DNA of 5,942 nucleotides from an uncultured Eubacteriales bacterium (GTDB lineage Bacteria > Bacillota > Clostridia > Lachnospirales > CAG-274): positions 1-5,942 of the forward strand of contig CABUWB010000134.1 of assembly GCA_902495025.1 (NCBI GenBank), in the 5' to 3' direction. Shown piece by piece: positions 1 to 3,854 of the stretch. Under the pieces are notes generated by a model. It worked only from the letters and a program-made list of their open reading frames with translations, ran no database searches and was not told the origin of the DNA. The stretch's first letter is position 1. Each line of letters starts with the position of its first letter. Both the position numbers and the translations under genes were made by a program.

Positions 1-90
1 CCATATATGTGCGGCATTTCGGAATATGATGCCTGCTGTGAAAGGATTTATGCCTGCATTAAGGCAATAAATACCGATAACTGGGCTTGA
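1..90 (+). CDS. Low-molecular-weight protein phosphatase (YwlE/LMW-PTP family), C-terminal end only
   Basis: The frame is open from the first base to the TGA at 88-90 and gives 29 residues starting PYMCGISEYDACCERIY. The family's C-terminus has a general-acid Asp followed by Pro and Tyr/Phe, a short Gly-containing turn, then a helix with a Tyr-x-x-Cys pattern. The visible 'PY..G.S..YDACCERI' fits this, with the catalytic Asp expected in the codon just outside the window. These cytoplasmic enzymes dephosphorylate phosphotyrosine or, as B. subtilis YwlE does, phosphoarginine. The residue that decides between them is in the N-terminal P-loop and cannot be seen. Context supports the call, because in Bacillus and its relatives an LMW phosphatase precedes rpiB. 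The stop is 33 nt before rpiB, so co-transcription is likely. The call rests on a short tail and on context. Confidence 0.62.
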   Translation, partial: PYMCGISEYDACCERIYACIKAINTDNWA

Positions 91-123
91 TTGTAAGCCT
101 TATAGGATTGGAGTGGATTATAA

Positions 124-555
124 ATGATAGGTCTTGGCTGCGACCATGGTGGTCTTGAATTAAAAAATGAGGTTATCAAATACCTTGAAAGTCAGGGTAT
201 TGAATATAAGGATTTCGGCACAAAAACAAGCGAGTCGGTGGACTATCCCAAGTACGCTAAGCTTGTTGCAAATGCCGTTGCGTCGGGCGAGTGTGAAAAG
301 GGTATTCTTATCTGCGGTACGGGCATTGGTATCTCAATTGCCGCAAACAAGGTTAAGGGTATACGCTGTGCGCTCTGCCATGATGTATTTTCAGCTAAGG
401 CAACAAGGGAGCATAACGACTCCAATATACTTGCAATGGGCGGCAGGGTTATAGGTCCCGGCGCCGCAATAGAGGTTGTCAAAGCATGGCTTGGAACGGA
501 TTTTTCGGGCGATGAAAGACATATAAGACGAATTAATATGATTGAGGAGGAGTGA
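124..555 (+). CDS. rpiB: Ribose-5-phosphate isomerase B
   Basis: This 143-residue cytoplasmic enzyme interconverts ribulose-5-phosphate and ribose-5-phosphate in the pentose phosphate pathway. It belongs to the RpiB/LacA/LacB family, whose usual length is about 140-150. Visible motifs are GCDHGG near the N-terminus (Asp7, His8), a DYP at 40-42, the catalytic loop ILICGTGIGISIAANK with Cys64 and Thr66, then CHD at 85-87, the REHNDSN segment with His97, and Arg108 in GGR. These match the family's catalytic Cys and His and its phosphate-binding positions. An in-frame TAA directly precedes the ATG at 124, which fixes the start. A GGAG lies at 110-113. The LacA/LacB galactose-6-phosphate isomerases are related, but they work as two-gene pairs inside lactose or tagatose operons. 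The single gene beside upp favours RpiB. The stop is 5 nt before the upp start, so the two are almost certainly co-transcribed. Confidence 0.95.
   Translation: MIGLGCDHGGLELKNEVIKYLESQGIEYKDFGTKTSESVDYPKYAKLVANAVASGECEKGILICGTGIGISIAANKVKGIRCALCHDVFSAKATREHNDSNILAMGGRVIGPGAAIEVVKAWLGTDFSGDERHIRRINMIEEE
544..552 (+). promoter_or_regulatory. Ribosome binding site that decides the upp start
   Basis: GAGGAGGAG lies in the last codons of rpiB and ends 8 nt before the ATG at 561. A GTG at 552, in frame with upp, would overlap this site and leave no spacing. The ATG at 561 is therefore the likely start, and the rpiB 3' end doubles as the upp translation signal. Confidence 0.8.
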
Positions 556-560
556 TTTTT

Positions 561-1187
561 ATGAGTAATTTTTACATTATTGAGCATCCGCTTGTACAGA
601 ACAAGATGGCTATGCTCAGAAACAAGGATACAAACAGCAAGGAGTTTCGTGAGCTTGTAGGCGAAATTGCTTCGCTTATCTGCTACGAGGCAACAAAGTC
701 GCTCCCTCTTAAGGATGTTGAGGTTGAAACTCCTTTAGGCACAGCACAGTGCAAGGAGCTTGAAAATGAAATGGTGCTTGTACCTATTCTGCGTGCAGGT
801 ATCGGTATGACAGATGCAATTATCAACCTTATACCAAATGCAAAGGTTGGACACATCGGTCTTTACAGGGACCCTAACACCTTCCAGCCTATAGAGTATT
901 TCTGCAAGCTGCCTAAGTGCGAGGGTGATATGGAGCTTTTTGTGCTTGAGCCTATGCTTGCTACTGGCGGCTCTGCATCTGCTGCAATCCAGTTTATTAA
1001 GGAACGCAATTTCAAAAACATCACATATATCTGCCTTATTGCCGCACCCGACGGTGTTAAGAAATTACAGGCAGACCACCCTGACGTTGATATTTATTGT
1101 GCGGGCTTTGACAGAGTGCTTAACGAGGAGGGCTACATAGTACCCGGACTTGGTGATGTAGGCGACAGAATATTCGGAACAAAGTGA
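561..1187 (+). CDS. upp: Uracil phosphoribosyltransferase
   Basis: Upp joins uracil and PRPP to give UMP and pyrophosphate in pyrimidine salvage, in the cytoplasm. From the ATG at 561 the product has 208 residues, the same length as E. coli Upp, and begins MSNFYIIEHPL, a typical family start. In order it shows VLVPILRAGIGM at 72-83, the PRPP-binding loop PMLATGGSA at 131-139, and the C-terminal uracil-binding segment YIVPGLGDVGDRIFG at 192-206. The residue just before the PRPP loop is Glu130, where I recall Asp in most Upp proteins (VDPMLATGG). This is a conservative change and probably functional. The frame could be extended 9 nt upstream to a GTG at 552, but the ribosome site argues against that. 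The stop codon TGA (1185-1187) is also the base of a perfect hairpin that opens the downstream repeat, and the last 16 nt of the gene are duplicated 166 nt further on. Confidence 0.96.
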   Translation: MSNFYIIEHPLVQNKMAMLRNKDTNSKEFRELVGEIASLICYEATKSLPLKDVEVETPLGTAQCKELENEMVLVPILRAGIGMTDAIINLIPNAKVGHIGLYRDPNTFQPIEYFCKLPKCEGDMELFVLEPMLATGGSASAAIQFIKERNFKNITYICLIAAPDGVKKLQADHPDVDIYCAGFDRVLNEEGYIVPGLGDVGDRIFGTK

Positions 1188-1204
1188 CAAAAATGCTTAC
1201 ATTT
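1169..1204 (+). repeat. 36-nt direct repeat, copy A (3' end of upp plus hairpin arm)
   Basis: The segment begins in the last codons of upp (AATATTCGGAACAAAGTGA), includes the stop codon and continues through AAATGCTTACATTT. It recurs at 1335-1370 with 35 of 36 bases identical. The first 30 bases match perfectly and the only difference is A1199 against G1365. The offset between copies is 166 nt. Confidence 0.93.
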
Positions 1205-1334
1205 TTGTCAGATGGGGTACTGACGTACCCACCAATGAAGTAACAACCCGTGCCTTACAGCAAGCTGTTCGACACTCTTGTTACACCTTCGGCGGAAATG
1301 AATTCCGCCTGCGGAATTAAGTCTGCGACGCTTT
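1185..1334 (+). repeat. Structured intergenic repeat, copy 1
   Basis: This non-coding element matches a second copy at 2456-2660. From 5' to 3' it holds four structures. First is a perfect 11-bp hairpin, TGACAAAAATG-CTTA-CATTTTTGTCA (1185-1210). Second is GGGTAC-TGAC-GTACCC (1215-1230). Third is a longer-range pairing of GTAACAA (1240-1246) with TTGTTAC (1278-1284), enclosing a small ACAGC-AA-GCTGT hairpin. Fourth is GGCGGAA-ATGAA-TTCCGCC (1291-1309), followed by a conserved tail, CTGCGG...GTCTGCGACGCTTT, to 1334. The 5' 71 nt align without gaps to copy 2 at 58/71, and the 3' 45 nt at 35/45. Stem differences between copies are compensated. Its left end overlaps the upp stop codon. I recognise no named RNA or repeat family. 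An RNA-level role and a mobile palindromic repeat are both possible. Confidence 0.85.
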
Positions 1335-1370
1335 AATATTCGGAACAAAGTGACAAAAATGCTTGCATTT
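1335..1370 (+). repeat. 36-nt direct repeat, copy B (duplicate of the upp 3' end)
   Basis: This is a near-exact second copy of 1169-1204 placed directly after copy 1 of the structured repeat, including a non-functional repeat of the last upp codons and TGA. Its TGACAAAAATG (1351-1361) is also the inverse complement of CATTTTTGTCA at 1200-1210. The 162 nt from 1200 to 1361 are therefore bounded by perfect 11-bp inverted repeats, the layout of a miniature mobile element. Removing one 166-nt period would leave upp and tagO 49 nt apart. Confidence 0.92.
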
Positions 1371-1382
1371 AAGTTTTTTTGT
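1351..1382 (+). terminator. Possible weak terminator or attenuator before tagO
   Basis: AAATG-CTTG-CATTT (1357-1370) forms a short 5-bp stem followed by AAG and a run of seven T (1374-1380). ACAAAAA (1353-1359) could instead pair with TTTTTGT (1376-1382). Both stems are AT-rich and weak. The T run is the only clear one between upp and tagO and lies about 20 nt before the tagO start, so partial termination or attenuation is possible but not shown. Confidence 0.3.
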
Positions 1383-1389
1383 ACCTGAC

Positions 1390-1394
1390 GGAGG
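1390..1394 (+). promoter_or_regulatory. Ribosome binding site that decides the tagO start
   Basis: GGAGG lies 8 nt before the ATG at 1403. An upstream in-frame TTG at 1379 would place this site inside the coding region and has no ribosome site of its own, so the ATG at 1403 is preferred. Confidence 0.85.
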
Positions 1395-1402
1395 TTACAC
1401 TT

Positions 1403-2425
1403 ATGGCACACAACTGGCTTTTATATATGGCTGCCTTTGCAATAGCCTTTGCAATAGCTCTGCTTACCACACCATGGGCAAGAAAGCTGGCAATTAAGTT
1501 TCACGCTGTGGACTTTCCTCGTGCAAGGGGTATGAACAAGGAGCCTGTACCACGTATGGGCGGTGTTGCAATAGTGCTTGGCTTTATGTGCTCGGCAGCT
1601 GCCATGCTCCCCTTTGTGCAGGAGCTGCATACGGTGCAGTTTGCAGGCTTTATTGCAGGTGCGCTTATTATTGTTGCGGTAGGTATGCTGGACGATGTTT
1701 ATGAGCTTGGGCCAAAGTTTAAATTTTTTATACAGATACTTGTAGGTGTTATAGTGGTGGCAACAGGCACTAAGATAGACTTTATCATGTGGCCGTTCTG
1801 GCAGTATATAAAGCCGCTTGCGGCACCTGTTACGGTTATCTGGATTGTAGGTCTTATAAATGCGGTAAACCTTATTGACGGTCTTGACGGACTGGCGGCA
1901 GGCGTTACCAGTATTGCCTCAATATGCCTTATGGTGCTTTGTATAGTATCGGGCAGTGAGCTTGCTGTTGTGCTTACGGCTGCTCTTGCAGGCTCATGCC
2001 TTGGTTTTCTTCCACGCAATTTCAGCCCTGCTGAGGTATATATGGGTGATACCGGCTCAACTTTTTTAGGTTATGTGCTTGCGGTTTGCTCGTGCATAGG
2101 CGTGTTTAAGAGCTATGCCATACTTTCAATAGTGCTTGCGGTGCTTGCAATGGCACTGCCTATATGTGATACCGCCTTTGCCATGATTAGGCGTGCGGTA
2201 AACCATAAGCCTATTATGATGGCTGACAGGGGACATCTGCATCACAGGCTTGTTGACGCAGGCTATACAAATAAACAGGCGGTAATAATTTTGTACGGTT
2301 TAAGTGCGGTAAGTGCGCTTATTGCGGTGCTTATTGCGGTGCAGGACATAAGGGCTACAATTGTTGTATTTTTCTTTTTTATTATATTGCTGCTTATGCT
2401 TTTTGTTTACAGAAAAAGAACATAA
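1403..2425 (+). CDS. tagO: Undecaprenyl-phosphate GlcNAc-1-phosphate transferase (TagO/WecA type, MraY superfamily)
   Basis: This polytopic inner-membrane enzyme moves a sugar-1-phosphate, normally GlcNAc-1-P from UDP-GlcNAc, onto undecaprenyl phosphate. That is the first step of teichoic acid or other surface-glycan synthesis. From the ATG at 1403 it has 340 residues, mostly hydrophobic helices, with about ten membrane segments by eye. Family motifs in order are PVPRMGG (48-54), GMLDDVYELG (94-103) with Asp97 and Asp98, NAVNLIDGLDGLAAG (153-167), MGDTGSTFLG (214-223) with Asp216, and ADRGHLHHRL (274-283). The DRGHLHH motif is typical of WecA/TagO/TarO. MraY proper has a different His-rich loop, so this is not the peptidoglycan enzyme. 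The exact sugar is inferred. Genes of this type sit close to rpiB and upp in other Firmicutes, often with a UDP-GlcNAc 2-epimerase, which is absent here. Between it and upp lies the structured repeat. The symbol is by family. Confidence 0.88.
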   Translation: MAHNWLLYMAAFAIAFAIALLTTPWARKLAIKFHAVDFPRARGMNKEPVPRMGGVAIVLGFMCSAAAMLPFVQELHTVQFAGFIAGALIIVAVGMLDDVYELGPKFKFFIQILVGVIVVATGTKIDFIMWPFWQYIKPLAAPVTVIWIVGLINAVNLIDGLDGLAAGVTSIASICLMVLCIVSGSELAVVLTAALAGSCLGFLPRNFSPAEVYMGDTGSTFLGYVLAVCSCIGVFKSYAILSIVLAVLAMALPICDTAFAMIRRAVNHKPIMMADRGHLHHRLVDAGYTNKQAVIILYGLSAVSALIAVLIAVQDIRATIVVFFFFIILLLMLFVYRKRT

Positions 2426-2430
2426 AATGC

Positions 2431-2455
2431 AGCGTATCGATAAAATCGATACGCT
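2431..2455 (+). other. Perfect hairpin just after tagO
   Basis: AGCGTATCGAT-AAA-ATCGATACGCT forms an 11-bp perfect stem with a 3-nt loop, starting 5 nt after the tagO stop. No T run follows; the next bases are TGCAAG, the start of repeat copy 2. It is therefore not a textbook intrinsic terminator, but its place suggests a 3'-end or mRNA-stabilising role for the tagO transcript. Copy 1 has no equivalent. Confidence 0.7.
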
Positions 2456-2660
2456 TGCAAGAAATGCTTGCATTTCTTGCAGAGGGGGTACTGGCGTACC
2501 CGCCAAGGAATAAACAACCCGTGCCTCACTGCGTTCGACACAGGTTGCATTTATATAATAAATGCAAATCCCTTCGGGATAGCTTAATTTTATAAAATTA
2601 AGCTACATTTGTCCTCGGCGAAGCGCGGTTTCGCCTGCGGATTAAAGTCTGCGACGCTTT
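2456..2660 (+). repeat. Structured intergenic repeat, copy 2 (longer form)
   Basis: This is the second copy of the element at 1185-1334, in the same orientation and again behind a gene. Its 5' block contains TGCAAGAAATG-CTTG-CATTTCTTGCA (2456-2481), an 11-bp perfect stem, and GGGTAC-TGGC-GTACCC (2486-2501), then the shared AACAACCCGTGCCT. Both copies carry GTTCGACAC in the middle. After it, copy 2 gains about 55 nt net, filled with three palindromes. The 3' block holds GGCGAAG-CGCGG-TTTCGCC (2617-2635) and the shared tail ending GTCTGCGACGCTTT at 2660. Loops differ between copies while stems are preserved by paired changes. No reading frame with protein-like content was seen, and the function is unknown. 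Confidence 0.85.
2545..2605 (+). repeat. Three consecutive palindromes inserted in repeat copy 2
   Basis: TTGCATTTAT-ATA-ATAAATGCAA (2545-2567) is followed at once by ATCCC-TTC-GGGAT (2568-2580). That shares its last T with TAGCTTAATTTT-AT-AAAATTAAGCTA (2580-2605), a 12-bp perfect inverted repeat. All three are missing from copy 1, where the region between the shared blocks is 34 nt instead of 89 nt. They look like a separate hairpin module within the element. Confidence 0.85.
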
Positions 2661-2683
2661 GAGTTACTGTAATCCTTAGTTTG

Positions 2684-2698
2684 CTTATGCAGCATAAG
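2684..2698 (+). promoter_or_regulatory. Palindromic operator-like site upstream of the TRAP lipoprotein gene
   Basis: CTTATGC-A-GCATAAG is a perfect 7-bp inverted repeat around one central base. It lies outside the repeat element, about 40 nt upstream of the proposed -35 region. The form fits a binding site for a dimeric regulator, but none is encoded in the window. Confidence 0.35.
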
Positions 2699-2723
2699 TT
2701 AATCAAAATTATAAAATTAGCTG

Positions 2724-2753
2724 TCGATTTTAGTTTTAGATAATTTGTATAAT
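2724..2753 (+). promoter_or_regulatory. Probable sigma-A promoter for the TRAP lipoprotein - M13 peptidase unit
   Basis: A perfect TATAAT at 2748-2753 stands in AT-rich DNA. The best -35 is TCGATT (2724-2729), a 3/6 match to TTGACA with 18-nt spacing. Transcription would start near 2760, leaving about 28 nt of leader that holds AAAGGAG at 2771-2777. The weak -35 suggests either an activator or a low basal level. Confidence 0.55.
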
Positions 2754-2787
2754 ATTATATGACGTTTAAGAAAGGAGAGATTTTCCC

Positions 2788-3828
2788 ATGTTGACGAAGA
2801 TTAAAAAAGGGGGTGCTCTCCTTTTTTGCATTTTACTGTGCGGCAGCAGCTTATCGGGCTGCGGAGGCAATAATGTGCAGGAGACTGAAAGTCTGCCACA
2901 GGAAAATATTGAGCAAAATAATATTGAGTATCCTATAACAATACAGGTTGCGGAAATGCAGGTTGCAGAGCACCCGATTACACGCTCGCTTGTGTATTTT
3001 GGCGAGGAGGTTGAAAAACGTACCGAGGGCAGAATCAATGTTGATGTATGCCCTGCGGCAATTCTTGGTACGGAAAATACCACCATATCAAAGGTTAAAA
3101 ACGGCTCGCTTGATATTGCGAGGGTAAGCAGTATTACAATGAGTGAATATTATCCCGACCTTACTCCGCTTGCTCTGCCATACATATTTGAAAGCAGGGA
3201 GCATATGTGGAATACGGTTGAGTCACCGTTAGGTGATAAAATGCTGGACTATGTTGATGACTGCGACGCCATAGCGTGGATTGACAACGGCGCACGCTGT
3301 TTTTATGCAAATGTGCCTATATATTCACCCGAGGATATGAAGGATAAAAAGTTCAGAGTGCCAAACTCACAGAAAATGTATTCCATGCTGCACTACTACG
3401 GTGCAATACCTGTTACCTTTGACCTGTCCGAGGTTTATACCAATGTGGAAAACGGCAATGTTGCGGGAGCTGAAAACGATATAATCTCCTACGATTATTT
3501 TGCAAACAGTGTTGTTGCACGCTATTTTACACGCAATAATCACAGCTTTGCGCCTGCTATGCTGATAGCGGGCAATGGTCTGAAGGATAAAATAGGTGAG
3601 GAGGATTATAATATCCTGCTTGAATGTGCAAAGGACGCACAGGCAAAGTCGAGAGAGCTTTGGGACGCAACCGAGGAGCAGACGGCAAAAAGGCTTAAGC
3701 TTGACGGTGTAAAAATTATCGAGCCTACAGATGAGGCAATGGCTCAGTTCAGGGCAGCTGCGCAGCCTATGTATGACGAGTATCCGCAGTATGCCGATAT
3801 TATTGAAGAAATTAAAAATATGAAGTAA
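2788..3828 (+). CDS. dctP: TRAP transporter solute-binding lipoprotein (DctP family)
   Basis: This is the extracellular receptor of a tripartite ATP-independent periplasmic-type transporter, which usually captures organic acids for sodium-driven uptake. Its 346 residues open with a lipoprotein signal: KIKK, a hydrophobic stretch at 9-23, and lipobox LSGC with Cys25 as the lipidated residue. An acidic linker to about 48 follows. The binding domain starts at ITIQVAEMQVAEHP and carries NGSLDIARVSS (105-115), LALPYIFES (128-136), WIDNGARCFYA (164-174) and DKKFRVPNS (186-194). Arg170 and Arg190 fall where the family's ligand-carboxylate arginines occur. The usual 'G.VDG.E' is NVAGAEN here (224-230), losing the Asp. 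AAAGGAG at 2771-2777 supports the ATG. The ligand cannot be named. DctQ and DctM membrane partners do not follow; an M13 peptidase does, 26 nt later. The symbol is by family. Confidence 0.88.
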   Translation: MLTKIKKGGALLFCILLCGSSLSGCGGNNVQETESLPQENIEQNNIEYPITIQVAEMQVAEHPITRSLVYFGEEVEKRTEGRINVDVCPAAILGTENTTISKVKNGSLDIARVSSITMSEYYPDLTPLALPYIFESREHMWNTVESPLGDKMLDYVDDCDAIAWIDNGARCFYANVPIYSPEDMKDKKFRVPNSQKMYSMLHYYGAIPVTFDLSEVYTNVENGNVAGAENDIISYDYFANSVVARYFTRNNHSFAPAMLIAGNGLKDKIGEEDYNILLECAKDAQAKSRELWDATEEQTAKRLKLDGVKIIEPTDEAMAQFRAAAQPMYDEYPQYADIIEEIKNMK

Positions 3829-3854
3829 TATTAATTAAATGGAGGAGAATGTAT

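Noticed and set aside
552..560. GTG start for upp at 552
   Set aside because: The GTG overlaps the GAGGAGGAG ribosome site, while the ATG at 561 has correct spacing and gives the family's usual N-terminus and length.
1185..1210. Classical intrinsic terminator after upp
   Set aside because: The stem is perfect but AT-rich, and no T run follows it; the T bases are inside the 3' arm. It is better read as the first hairpin of the repeat.
1267..1275. tRNA T-loop-like GTTCGACAC, also at 2532-2540
   Set aside because: There is no acceptor stem, anticodon arm or CCA-proximal pairing of the right lengths around either site. The word is just a conserved part of the repeat element.
1379..1402. TTG start for tagO at 1379
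   Set aside because: The added eight residues are not membrane-like and would contain the GGAGG site used by the ATG at 1403.
1208..1411. Minus-strand open frame across repeat copy 1
   Set aside because: It is only 67 codons long, covers hairpin-rich repeat DNA and the tagO ribosome site, and has no good start signal or recognisable protein content.
1185..2660. CRISPR array or insertion sequence
   Set aside because: There are only two copies, separated by a whole gene and differing internally, with no regular spacers. No transposase or cas-like protein is encoded in the window.
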